DNA from: RYN-230 sp963717125
GTDB taxonomy: Bacteria > Actinomycetota > Actinomycetes > Streptosporangiales > Streptosporangiaceae
NCBI GenBank assembly: GCA_963717125.1
Contig: CAVQVG010000007.1
Location: forward strand, 558,001 to 622,000
Length of the DNA: 64,000 bases
Reading direction: 5' to 3'
Position numbers and translations under genes: made by a program. Each line of letters starts with the position of its first letter. Positions within the stretch are counted from its first letter, which is position 1. Positions 45,177 through 52,844 of the stretch are shown piece by piece. The notes beneath the pieces were generated by a model, which saw only the letters and a program-made list of their open reading frames with translations, did no database searches and was not told the DNA's origin.

Positions 45177-46407
45177 GCGAGCAGTACGAGGCGTTGTTCC
45201 GCACGCACTGGTGGGCGGCGGTGGCTACCGTCGCCCGCCTGGTGGGCGACCTCGAGGCGGCCGAGGACGGGGTTCAGGACGCGTGCGCCACGGCGCTCCA
45301 GCAGTGGCCGGCCGAGGGCGTGCCGGGCCACCCCCGGGCCTGGCTGATCAGCGTGGCCCGGCACAAGGCGACCGACCGGTTGCGCCGGGACAGCCGCCGC
45401 GGCGCGAAGGAAGCGGCGGCGGCCTGGGATAGCGCGGTGCGGGCCGGTCCGGAAGGGCCGGCCGGGCTGGACTGGGCGTCCCGGGCCGATGACGAGCTCG
45501 GCCTGATCCTGGCCTGCTGTCACCCTGCCCTCGACCCGGCGGTGCGGGTGCCGCTGACCCTGCGCACCGTGTGCGGGCTGCCCACGGCGGACATCGCCGC
45601 CGTGTTCCTCGTCCCGGAACCGACCATGGCGCAGCGCCTGGTCCGGGCCAAGCGCAAGATCCGGGACGCCGGGATCCCACTGCGGGTGCCGCCGCCGGCC
45701 GAGCTGCCGGACCGGATCGGCGGCGTGCTCCGGGTCGTCTATCTGGTCTTCACCGCCGGGCACAAGCCGGTCAGCGGGGACGCCCTGGTCCGCGGCGACC
45801 TGTGCGAGCAGGCGATCCGGCTGGCCCGGGCACTGGCCGGCCTGCTCCCCAGCGACCCGGAGGTGGCCGGGCTGCTCGCGTTGCTGCTGCTCACCGACGC
45901 GCGCCGGCCCGGGTCAGCGACACCGGCGACCTGGTGCTGCTGGCCGACCAGGACCGGTCGCGCTGGGACCGGGCCAAGATCGCCGATGGCGAGGCCCGGC
46001 TCGGCCAGGCGCTGCGGCTCGGCCGGCCTGGCCGCTACCAGCTGCAGGCCGCGATCGCCGCCTGCCATTCCTGCGCCGGGTCGGCCGCGGACACCGACTG
46101 GCGGGAGATCGCCGCGCTCTACGGTGAGCTGCTGCGCTACGAGCCGACCCCGGTGGTGGCCGCCAACCGGGCCGCCGCGGTGGCCATGGCCGAGGGGCCC
46201 GCGGCCGGCCTGGCTATGCTCGACGGGGTCAGCGCGGACCGCCAGCTGGCCCGCTGGCCGCAGCTGCACATCGCCCGGGCCGAGCTGCTCGGCCGGCTCG
46301 GCCGCGCGGCGGACGCCGTCTCCGCCTACCGCACCGCGCTGGAGCTGGCGCCAGCCGCGCCGGAACGTGCCTTCATCGCCAGCCGTATCGAGGAGCTCAG
46401 CCGATGA
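45173..46407 (+). CDS. RNA polymerase sigma factor, ECF42 group, second copy with one frame shift
   Basis: Region 2 (WWAAVATVARLVGDLEAAED, RAWLISVARHKATDRLRRDS) and region 4 (LRTVCGLPTADIAAVFLVPE, RLVRAKRKIRDAGIPLRVPP) are read in one frame up to LLALLLLTDARR at about 45900. The TPR-like C-terminus then continues in another frame (DTGDLVLLADQDRSRWDRAK ... AFIASRIEELSR) to 46407. One base missing in CGGCCCGGGTC at about 45905 would restore one 411-residue protein, the normal length for ECF42. The start is either CTG 45173, overlapping the DGPF stop, or TTG 45194. It is paired with a DGPF gene upstream. Confidence 0.85.
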
Positions 46408-47468
46408 CCTCGACCCTGGTGCGCGCCGCCACCGCGGCCGACGTGCCCGCCATCGCCAAGGTCGCGGTGGCCACCGGGCAGGACGAGGAGTGGGCCGGAT
46501 CGGACCCGGCCTACCTGGACTGGCTGCTGGCCAACGGCCGGCTGCTGGTCGCCGTGCGGGACGGCGCGCTGGCCGGGTTCGGCGCCACCCGGCGGATCGG
46601 GACCGGCCCGGCCGCGGTGAGTATGCTCTGTGACCTGTTCGTGCACCCGGACGCGCATGGGCAGGGCATCGGCCAGGCCGTGCTGGCTCAGTTGTGGCGG
46701 GATGAGCCACGCCGGATGACGTTCAGCAGCCTGCACGCGCACGCCCTGCCGCTGTACACCAGGTTCGGCGTGGACGCCTGGTGGCCGCTGCTGTACCTGG
46801 CCGGGCCGGTGGCCGCGGTAGCCCCCCCGGCCGCGGTGGCCGGAGTGGCCGTGGTGGCTGGAGTGGCCGTGGTGGCTGGAGTGGCCGCGGTGGCCGCCCC
46901 GGCCGGCTGGTCGGTGGCGGCGGTCGACCCGGCCGTGGTCGCGACGGCTGAGGCGCGCTGGACCGGGGTGGACCGGGCCGCGGATCACCGGGCCTGGGCG
47001 GCCCGGCCGCACGGGCAGTCGGCCCTGGTGTTGCGCGAGGGAGTGTCGCTGGAGGGGGTGCTGCGGGAGCGCCCGGTGCGGGCGGGCGAGGTGCTGGAGA
47101 GCGGGGTGTGGGAGGGCGGGGTGCTGGAGAGCGGGGTGTGGGAGGGCGGGGTGTGGGAGAGCGGGGTGCTGGAGAGCGGGGTGCTGGCCGCGGGCACGGT
47201 AGCCGGGCACGGGGACGAGTACGGCATCGTGCACCTGGCGGTGCCGCCCGGGGCGAGTGACGCCGACGCCACCGCGGCCGTGCTGGGGCTGCTGGCCAGC
47301 CTGGACGCGCCGGAGGGCCGGGCCCGGGTGTGCCTGCCCGCCCCGCACCCGGCGGTCCGGCCGCTGCTGGAAGCGGGCTGGCACGTCACCGGCAAGGACC
47401 TGTTCATGGCGTCCGAACCGGATCTGCTCGATCCGCGTCGCGCGGTGCCCTGCCCAAGCGCAGCGTGA
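46404..47468 (+). CDS. GNAT family acetyltransferase with repeat insertions
   Basis: 354 residues starting on the ATGA overlap with the sigma gene. The GNAT core is in the first 120 residues: LVRAATAADVPAIAKVAVAT and DLFVHPDAHGQGIGQAVLAQ (acetyl-CoA motif). Two repeat inserts follow: VAGVAVVAGVAVVAGVAAVA near residue 140 and a decapeptide-like series LESGVWEGGVLESGVWEGGV near residue 230, both encoded by short tandem repeats. The C-terminus reads like a second degenerate GNAT half. The stop codon lies in an 18-bp repeat that continues downstream. It is co-transcribed with the sigma factor; the substrate is unknown. Confidence 0.75.
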   Translation: MTSTLVRAATAADVPAIAKVAVATGQDEEWAGSDPAYLDWLLANGRLLVAVRDGALAGFGATRRIGTGPAAVSMLCDLFVHPDAHGQGIGQAVLAQLWRDEPRRMTFSSLHAHALPLYTRFGVDAWWPLLYLAGPVAAVAPPAAVAGVAVVAGVAVVAGVAAVAAPAGWSVAAVDPAVVATAEARWTGVDRAADHRAWAARPHGQSALVLREGVSLEGVLRERPVRAGEVLESGVWEGGVLESGVWEGGVWESGVLESGVLAAGTVAGHGDEYGIVHLAVPPGASDADATAAVLGLLASLDAPEGRARVCLPAPHPAVRPLLEAGWHVTGKDLFMASEPDLLDPRRAVPCPSAA

Positions 47469-47508
47469 CCCGCGAGCGCAGCGTGACCGGCGAACGCAGC
47501 GTGACCGT
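47455..47508. repeat. Three 18-bp units around the stop codon of the GNAT gene
   Basis: The core CAGCGTGAC recurs at 47461, 47479 and 47497. The first copy contains the GNAT stop (TGA 47466-47468) and the next two are downstream in the same phase, each again placing a TGA in frame. Confidence 0.8.
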
Positions 47509-47568
47509 CCGGGCTGGCACCGTCCTGTCGCTGACCGGCTTGCCAGCCGTCACCCGGGGGATGCCATC

Positions 47569-47784
47569 ATGCTCTGTGTGGCTAAGCAGACGATTCAGGT
47601 GCCACTGGAGGACCACGAGTACGAGCTACTCAGGGTGACCGCCGCGGCGGCCGGCCGCAGCGTGCCGGAATACGCCAGGGACATCCTGATCGGCGCGGTG
47701 TACGCCGACGCCGACCGCCGCCGGGAGGAACTGCTGCGGGTAGCCCGGATCAGTGCGGCCCTGAACAAGCGCCTGGCCCAGTGA
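47569..47784 (+). CDS. Antitoxin-like protein of a Fic/Doc module
   Basis: 71 residues (or 68 if the GTG at 47578 is used). KQTIQVPLEDHEYELLRVTA suggests a ribbon-helix-helix N-terminus, followed by helices with VPEYARDILIGAVYADADRR. Its TGA overlaps the GTG of the downstream Fic gene by four bases. Size, overlap and partner identify it as the likely antitoxin; the family cannot be named from the sequence alone. Confidence 0.7.
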   Translation: MLCVAKQTIQVPLEDHEYELLRVTAAAAGRSVPEYARDILIGAVYADADRRREELLRVARISAALNKRLAQ

Positions 47785-48158
47785 CGTACTTCCTGACCAC
47801 TGACGACGCGCTGGAAGTAGCCAGCCTGGTCACCGGCGAGCCCGCCCGGGTCCGCGATTTCTCCGATCTCACCGCCGCGCTGGCGCGGCCGCAGCAGACC
47901 GCCAGCGGGCAGGACGTGTACCCCGGCATCTGGGACAAGGCGGCCGCCCTGATGGAGGGGCTTGGCCGCAGCTACGCCCTGGTCAACGGCAACAAGCGGC
48001 TGACCTGGAACGCGACCTGGTTCTTCCTGGGCGTGAACGGCTGCCCGCTGGCCGAGCCGCTGGACGAGGACGCCGCCCAGCAGTTCATGTACGAGCTGAT
48101 CCGGGGCAGGCTGACGATGCCCGGCATCGCATCCGGACTGCGCCGGTTCGCGGCCTGA
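47781..48158 (+). CDS. Fic/Doc-family toxin with Tyr in place of the catalytic His
   Basis: 125 residues of the Doc type: FLTTDDALEVASLVTGEPAR at the start, YPGIWDKAAALMEGLGRS, then YALVNGNKRLTWNATWFFLG at residues 65-84, and AQQFMYELIRGRL. The Fic motif is HxFx(D/N)GNK/R; here residue 65 is Tyr instead of the catalytic His and residue 67 is Leu, while GNKR is intact. AMP- or phosphotransferase activity may therefore be weak or absent. Its last codons are duplicated twice downstream. Confidence 0.8.
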   Translation: MTYFLTTDDALEVASLVTGEPARVRDFSDLTAALARPQQTASGQDVYPGIWDKAAALMEGLGRSYALVNGNKRLTWNATWFFLGVNGCPLAEPLDEDAAQQFMYELIRGRLTMPGIASGLRRFAA

Positions 48159-48248
48159 CCCGCTCCTGCTCCGGGCCGCGCCGGTTCGCGGCCTGATCCG
48201 CTCCTGCTCCGGGCCGCGCCCGCTCGCGGCCTGATCCGCTACTGCGGG
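48141..48248. repeat. 38-bp tandem repeat at the convergent Fic / acyl-CoA ligase ends
   Basis: Units start at 48141, 48179 and 48217 (2.8 copies), each beginning CGCC followed by a GGTTCGCGGCCTGA-like core. The first holds the Fic stop codon and the last includes the stop of the opposite-strand acyl-CoA ligase (48241-48239). Confidence 0.85.
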
Positions 48249-49810
48249 GCCAGGTTCGGCGCGCCCTGGCGGAGCACGAATTTCTGGATCTTCCCGGTCG
48301 CGGTCTTCGGCAGCTCGGTGACGAACGTCACCCCGCGCGGCGCCTTGAAGTGGGCCAGCCGCTCCCGGGTGAACTCGACGATCTCCGCCTCGGTCGCGGT
48401 CTCGCCGTCCTTCAGCACCACGAACGCGTGCGGTGTCTCGCCCCACTTCTCGTCGGGCAGACCGACGATGGCGGCTTCCCGGATGGCCGGATGGCGCAGC
48501 AGCGTGCCCTCCACCTCGATCGAGGAGATGTTCTCCCCGCCGCTGATGATCACGTCCTTGATCCGGTCCCGGATCTCCACGTACCCGTCCGGGTGCACGA
48601 CCGCGGCGTCCCCGGTGTGGAACCAGCCGTCGCCCATCGCCCGCTCGGTGGCCTCCGGGTCGTGGTAGTAACCGTCCATCACGACGTTGCCGCGGACCAC
48701 GATCTCGCCCAGGGTCTGCCCGTCCGCCGGAACCTCGGCGCCGTCGGTGTCCACCACCCGCAGCTCACCCGAGGTGATCAGCTCGACCCCGGTGCGCGCC
48801 TTCTGCACCGCCCGCTCGGCCGGGGTGAGCTTCTCGTGCTCGGGCAGTGGCGCGCACACGGTGATGAACGGCGCCGTCTCGGTGAGCCCGTAGACCTGCG
48901 TGACCTCCCAGCCGAACTGCTCTTCGAGCCGCTCGATGGTAGCCGCGGCGGGCGGGGCCCCGGCGGTCACCACCCGGACGCCGGGCGGGACCTGGCCGCG
49001 CACCTCGGCGGGCGCGTTGGCCAGCGAGATCAGCACGGTGGGGGCGGCGCACAGGCTACCTACCTGCTCCTGGCGGATGAGCTCGAAGACCGTGCCCGGG
49101 TCCACCTTGCGCAGGCATACGTGGGTGGCCGCGGCGGCGGTCACCGTCCAGGTGTACGTCCAGCCGTTGGCGTGGAACATCGGCAGCGTCCACAGGTACC
49201 GCTCCGCCACCCCCATCGGCAGGTGCAGCAGGGTGCCGATGCTGTTCATGGCCGCGTTCCGGTGGGTGATCATCACGCCCTTGGGACGGGCCGTGGTCCC
49301 GCTGGTGTAGTTGATCGTCAGCAGGTCCCGCTCGCCGATCTCCGGGCGGGTGAAGTCCGGGCCGGCCGCGGCCACCATGGCCGGATAGTCCAGCCAGCCG
49401 TCCCGGACGGCGTCGAAGGCCACGAAATGCTTGACCCCCGGCAGCTGATCCCGGATCTGGTCCACCGTGTCCAGGTAGTCCCGGTCCACACACAGCACGC
49501 TGGCCCCGGAGTGGTTCACGATGTAGCCGAAGTCGTCGCCGGACAGCCGGTAGTTGATCGGCACCAGCACCGCGCCGAGTTGCGGTACCGCGTAGAACGA
49601 AGCCAGCTGAGCGTGCGTGTTCGGGGCAATGGTGGCCACCCGGTCGCCGGGCTGGACGCCGAGCCCCTGCAGCGCCGCTGACCACCGGTCGCAGCGGTCG
49701 AAGAACTGCTCATAGCTGAGCCGCAGGTCGCCATCCACCACCGCCTCCCGGCCGCCGTGCAGCCGGCGGGTGCGGCGCGCGAAGTCAAGCGGGGTGAGCG
49801 GCGTTTCCAT
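48239..49810 (-). CDS. Acyl-CoA synthetase (AMP-forming, FadD-like)
   Basis: 523 residues of the ANL superfamily. The P-loop is INYTSGTTARPKGVMITHRN (Ala replaces the usual Gly), then VYGLTETAPF, GWFHTGDAAVVHPDGYVEIR, KDVIISGGENISSIEVEG and LPKTATGKIQKFVLRQ with the catalytic C-terminal lysine. The pattern fits medium or long-chain fatty acyl or aryl acid ligases; the substrate cannot be inferred. It is a single gene with no pathway genes beside it. Confidence 0.9.
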   Translation of the reverse strand: METPLTPLDFARRTRRLHGGREAVVDGDLRLSYEQFFDRCDRWSAALQGLGVQPGDRVATIAPNTHAQLASFYAVPQLGAVLVPINYRLSGDDFGYIVNHSGASVLCVDRDYLDTVDQIRDQLPGVKHFVAFDAVRDGWLDYPAMVAAAGPDFTRPEIGERDLLTINYTSGTTARPKGVMITHRNAAMNSIGTLLHLPMGVAERYLWTLPMFHANGWTYTWTVTAAAATHVCLRKVDPGTVFELIRQEQVGSLCAAPTVLISLANAPAEVRGQVPPGVRVVTAGAPPAAATIERLEEQFGWEVTQVYGLTETAPFITVCAPLPEHEKLTPAERAVQKARTGVELITSGELRVVDTDGAEVPADGQTLGEIVVRGNVVMDGYYHDPEATERAMGDGWFHTGDAAVVHPDGYVEIRDRIKDVIISGGENISSIEVEGTLLRHPAIREAAIVGLPDEKWGETPHAFVVLKDGETATEAEIVEFTRERLAHFKAPRGVTFVTELPKTATGKIQKFVLRQGAPNLAPQ

Positions 49811-49966
49811 ACTGCGCCTCCACAGTGACGCGCGGTCGTCGGGCGGCGCGGGCCGGCCCGGCCGGGCGGCACGCGCTATGACGAACCGTAGTCCGCCAGG
49901 TCAGCTCGTGCCATCGGGCAGATCGGCCGGGTACGGCAAGCCGGTACTAGGCGGCAATCGCCAGTG

Positions 49967-50004
49967 GTGCGAATTTTCGCCCTTAGAAGGGCAAAAATTC
50001 GCAC
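49967..50004. terminator. AT-rich hairpin downstream of the VapBC-like pair
   Basis: Arms 49967-49984 and 49987-50004 pair along 18 bases with one mismatch, the left starting GTGCGAATTTTCGCCC. It is the most AT-rich element in the region and lies 17 bases after the toxin stop, in the transcription direction of the pair, and about 160 bases before the acyl-CoA ligase start. A terminator is likely; an operator for the ligase gene is an alternative. Confidence 0.6.
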
Positions 50005-50021
50005 CCTTGATTGTTAGCAGC

Positions 50022-50435
50022 TCAGCCGGCGGACAGGTCGGCCGGGTAGGTGACCGCTATCTCGGTGATCGTGGTCGGGAAGTCGCGCTGGTTGTTGGTG
50101 ATGAACCGGTCGGCGGCCACGCCCACGGCCGTGGCCAGGTGGATCGCGTCGGCCGCTTTCAGCCGGTACCTGCTGGCCAGGGCAGTCGCGAGCTCGGCGG
50201 TGGCCCGGTCGGCCGGACGCAGATCGAGCCGGGCCAGCAGGCCGGCCAAGAACCGGACTTCGTCCGTGGCGCCATCGCGCAAGGGCTTGCCGAGCACCTC
50301 CGGCAGCAGCAGCACCGAGCCGGTGCCGGCCAGCGTTCCCGGGCCGACCGTCCGGAACAGGGCGGCCACCCGTTCACCGAGCGGATGACCGGGTACCGCC
50401 GCGTAGATCAGCGCGTCGGCGTCGAAGGCGTCCAT
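50022..50435 (-). CDS. vapC: PIN-domain toxin (VapC-like)
   Basis: 137-residue PIN ribonuclease. The acidic residues of the active site are visible in DAFDADALIYA near the start, LLLPEVLGKPL, LKAADAIHLATAV and RFITNNQRDFP. VapC toxins cleave tRNA or rRNA. Its ATG shares one base with the stop of the antitoxin gene (TGATG), giving coupled translation. Confidence 0.88.
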   Translation of the reverse strand: MDAFDADALIYAAVPGHPLGERVAALFRTVGPGTLAGTGSVLLLPEVLGKPLRDGATDEVRFLAGLLARLDLRPADRATAELATALASRYRLKAADAIHLATAVGVAADRFITNNQRDFPTTITEIAVTYPADLSAG

Positions 50436-50725
50436 CAGCGGGCATCTCGCCCGGCCCTGATCTGGCCGATCAGCTCCTCGGCCCGCTCCGCGGTCAGCCC
50501 GGGGCCTCCGGGCAGGTCGGTGGCCGCGGCGTCGGTGAGCAGTTCGTGGATCCGCTCCGCGTCGTCCAGCACCACCGCCGCGCGGCGGCTGCGCAGGATA
50601 TCGGGGCGAACCAGGACGGCGACGGGCTGGCCGTGCCGGGTTATCGTCACTTCCTCACCATCCTGGACGCGGGACAGTAGCTGGGGCAGCGCCGCCCGGG
50701 CCTCGGAGACGGACATCGACGTCAT
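50435..50725 (-). CDS. vapB: Phd/YefM-type antitoxin (VapB-like)
   Basis: 96 residues: MSVSEARAALPQLLSRVQDG followed by EEVTITRHGQPVAVLVRPDI, the Phd/YefM DNA-binding fold, and a flexible acidic C-terminus (LLTDAAATDLPGGPGLTAER) that would wrap the toxin. ATG 50725 is chosen over the upstream opening. The promoter region carries three GTAC boxes at 10-base intervals, suited to autoregulation by the complex. Confidence 0.85.
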   Translation of the reverse strand: MTSMSVSEARAALPQLLSRVQDGEEVTITRHGQPVAVLVRPDILRSRRAAVVLDDAERIHELLTDAAATDLPGGPGLTAERAEELIGQIRAGRDAR

Positions 50726-50733
50726 GGCGACAA

Positions 50734-50761
50734 TTGTACGTTGCTGTACATGGGAGTACAA
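50734..50761. promoter_or_regulatory. Putative VapBC-type operator, three GTAC boxes
   Basis: TTGTAC (50734-50739) and GTACAA (50756-50761) form an outer inverted pair, with a further GTAC at 50746-50749. The three GTAC cores start at 50736, 50746 and 50756, exactly one helical turn apart, nine bases upstream of the antitoxin start. Confidence 0.65.
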
Positions 50762-50838
50762 CGACCGTGCCCGCTGGCTACACCGGGTAGCCGGCAGTTA
50801 GCTCCGCGGGCAGCTGAGCGGGTAGCTGAGCGGGTAGC

Positions 50839-51632
50839 TCAGCTGGCGGCCACCGCGCACAGGATCCGGTTGTTGCCGGCCTGCCACAGCGTGCCGACCT
50901 CGCTGAACCCGGCCGCCTGCAGCGCGTCCACGTGGGTGGCCAGCCAGCCGGACGGTGAGCCGTGGTGCGCCGCGTCCAGCGCCAGCCGCTCCCGCCGGGC
51001 CGCCAGCTCGGCCAGCTGGGGATCGGCGGCCACCGCCGCCCACCAGCCGGACCACGTCTCGCCGTGGCCGAGCGGGAAGCGGCGCAGTTCGGCCCGTTCG
51101 GTCAGCGCCTCGCTGAGCTGGGCGATCACCGGCCCGGTGTGCTCGCCGCCGGTGAAGTGGTCTCCGTCCAGCAGCAGGCCTGCGGGCCGCAGCACGCCAG
51201 CGAGTTCCGCGTACATGGCGCGCAACGCGGGTTCGGGCAGCCAGTGCAGCGCGGTGGTGCTCACCGCCAGGTCTGCCGGGCGGTCCAGGCCGAGCGCGGC
51301 CGCCCAGCCCGGCGTGCGCAGGTCGCCTTCGGCGAACCGGAGCCCGGGCCGCCCGGCGTAGGCAGCCTGGCCCAGCGCAAGCAGCAGGGGGTCGGCGTCG
51401 ATGGCCAGCACGGAGGCGGCCGGGATCCGGTCCAGCAGCCGGACGGACAGCGAGCCGGGGCCGCAGCCCAGGTCCAGCACCAGCGGATCGGGGCGGCCGG
51501 CCCGGCCTCGACGGCGTCGATCAGGGCCGTGAAGCGTTCTTCCCGGTCCGGCAGGTGGTCCTGCTGCTGCAGATCCCACCGGGCGATCCAGGCCTGAGCG
51601 GTCTCCGGGGCCAGCTCAGGCAGCCGGGTCAC
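50839..51632 (-). CDS. Class I SAM-dependent methyltransferase, frame interrupted
   Basis: The start GTG 51632 overlaps the TGA of the small membrane-protein gene (GTGA). The first frame reads TRLPELAPETAQAWIARWDL and FTALIDAVEAG. After about 51500 a second frame gives PDPLVLDLGCGPGSLSVRLL (motif I), VLAIDADPLLLALG, LAVSTTALHWLPEPALRAMY and TLWQAGNNRILCAVAAS. One missing base in the run GGCCGGGCCGGCC would join them into about 264 residues, normal for trans-aconitate-like methyltransferases. The substrate is unknown. The stop lies in 12-bp repeats AGCTGAGCGGGT (50812-50835 and a variant). Confidence 0.8.
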
Positions 51633-51823
51633 CACAGGTCGCCGCCGGTCAGCACGTAGAGGAACGGCACCAGCGGGATGAGGCCGAACAGGGCCCAGGC
51701 CACCTTGCCGACGGTGGACAGGTCCGGCCGGTCGGTCACCAGGTCGATCCACATCAGCACGACGGCCAGCGGATGAAGCAGACATACCACGAGTTCCAGA
51801 AGCTTCTTCACGCGACTACGCAT
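51629..51823 (-). CDS. Small two-helix membrane protein
   Basis: 64 residues: MRSRVKKLLELVVCLLHPLA then VVLMWIDLVTDR (first helix), and KVAWALFGLIPLVPFLYVLT (second helix), ending GGDLW. It resembles the small PLD-nuclease N-terminal-like membrane proteins of actinobacteria. ATG 51823 is the natural start; the longer upstream frame crosses a decayed gene. It is translationally coupled to the methyltransferase. Confidence 0.65.
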   Translation of the reverse strand: MRSRVKKLLELVVCLLHPLAVVLMWIDLVTDRPDLSTVGKVAWALFGLIPLVPFLYVLTGGDLW

Positions 51824-51840
51824 ACCCCAGCGGCGGCTGG

Positions 51841-52111
51841 CTATTCGGTCAACTGGCCGGCCGGGCCAGAGCGGACCTGGCGCACCGCCCGCACGGCCAG
51901 GACCAGCGCCGCGCTCAGCACGCACCAGGCCGCGACGAAACCGAGCACTGGTGCGGCGCCGAACCAGGCGGCGGCTGGCCCGGCGGCGGCAAACGCGACT
52001 GGCCCGGCGGCGGCAAACGCGACCGGCCCGAACGCGAACGCGGTGACGACCTGGAACGCGCTGACCTGGGCAGCGCGCTGGCCGGCAACTGTTCCTGCTC
52101 TGCCGTGGTGG
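51841..52111 (-). pseudogene. Remnant of the C-terminus of an MFS transporter
   Basis: On the minus strand one frame gives FTTTAEQEQLPASALPR and the next QVSAFQVVTAFAFGPVAFAA, continuing AAWFGAAPVLGFVAAWCVLS and AALVLAVRAVRQVRSGPAGQ to TAG at 51843. This is the pattern of the last two helices of a major facilitator permease, with a frame change near 52075 and no N-terminal ten helices. A 24-bp in-frame duplication (GPVAFAAA twice) is present. Confidence 0.55.
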
Positions 52112-52170
52112 TGAATACGCCCCCAGGGCAGACCCGGTCCCGGCGGGCAGTGGGCGCGCCGCCGGGCTCT

Positions 52171-52767
52171 TCACCGCCGCGACGGCGCCGCTGGACCTGG
52201 CCAGGCGCGGCTGGACCCGGCATCAGCTCCACCAGGCTGGCCGGCTGGCCCGCGGCCAGGCCCGATGACCGGCCCGGTGACCGGCCCGGTGACCGGCCCA
52301 GCCAGACGGCTGTCCTCCCGGCGCAGGCCGGCGGGCAGGTAGGCGGCGCCGGGACCGCCGGCCCGGGCGGTGTCGCCGGGGTTGGAGATGGCGCACCGCT
52401 GCAAGGACAGGCAGCCGCAGCCAATACATGAGTCCAGGCCGTCGCGCAGCGCGACGAGCGCGTCGATCTGCTCGTCCAGCCGTTCCCGCCAGCCGCGGGA
52501 CAGCCGGGTCCAGTCGGCCCGGGTGGGCGTGCGGCCGGCCGGCAGCGAGGCCAGCGCGTCGGAAACCTCGGTCAGGCTCAGCCCGACGTTCCGGGCGGCC
52601 CGGATGAACGCCAGCCGGCGCAGCATGCCGCGCTCGAACCGGCGCTGACCGCCCGCCGTCCGGGTCGCGGCCAGCAGGCCGAGCCGTTCGTAATACCGGA
52701 TGGCCGACTCGGCGAAACCGCTGCGCCGGGAGATCTCGCCCACGGTGAGCAAGTCGGTGGTGCGCAT
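52171..52767 (-). CDS. soxR: Redox-sensing MerR-family regulator SoxR with extended tail
   Basis: MerR-type activator holding a [2Fe-2S] cluster that senses redox-active compounds. The DNA-binding part is LLTVGEISRRSGFAESAIRY and YERLGLLAATRTAGGQRRFE; the cluster ligands are in CIGCGCLSLQRC, the SoxR signature. SoxR proteins normally end shortly after the NPGD that follows. Here about 55 extra residues continue with VTGPVTGPVIGPG repeats up to the MFS remnant, suggesting a lost stop codon. ATG 52767 (MRTTDLLTVGE) is chosen. It is divergent from the SDR gene with a shared operator. Confidence 0.88.
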   Translation of the reverse strand: MRTTDLLTVGEISRRSGFAESAIRYYERLGLLAATRTAGGQRRFERGMLRRLAFIRAARNVGLSLTEVSDALASLPAGRTPTRADWTRLSRGWRERLDEQIDALVALRDGLDSCIGCGCLSLQRCAISNPGDTARAGGPGAAYLPAGLRREDSRLAGPVTGPVTGPVIGPGRGPAGQPGGADAGSSRAWPGPAAPSRR

Positions 52768-52784
52768 CCAGCCCCCTGGCCCAG

Positions 52785-52804
52785 TTGACATGAAGTTAAC
52801 TTCA
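52785..52804 (+). promoter_or_regulatory. SoxR-type promoter/operator
   Basis: TTGACA at 52785-52790 is followed directly by the perfect 14-bp palindrome TGAAGTTAACTTCA (52791-52804), 40 bases before the SDR start. SoxR binds a palindrome centred on AGTTAACT between the -35 and -10 elements, so this is a likely SoxR-activated promoter for the SDR gene. Confidence 0.75.
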
Positions 52805-52844
52805 ACTATGAGTATGGCAGCAGTCGACGGATCTGGAGACGTAC

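Noticed and set aside
47330..47638. Open frame spanning the 18-bp repeats after the GNAT gene
   Set aside because: It reads the repeats in another frame and ends inside the antitoxin gene; no domain.
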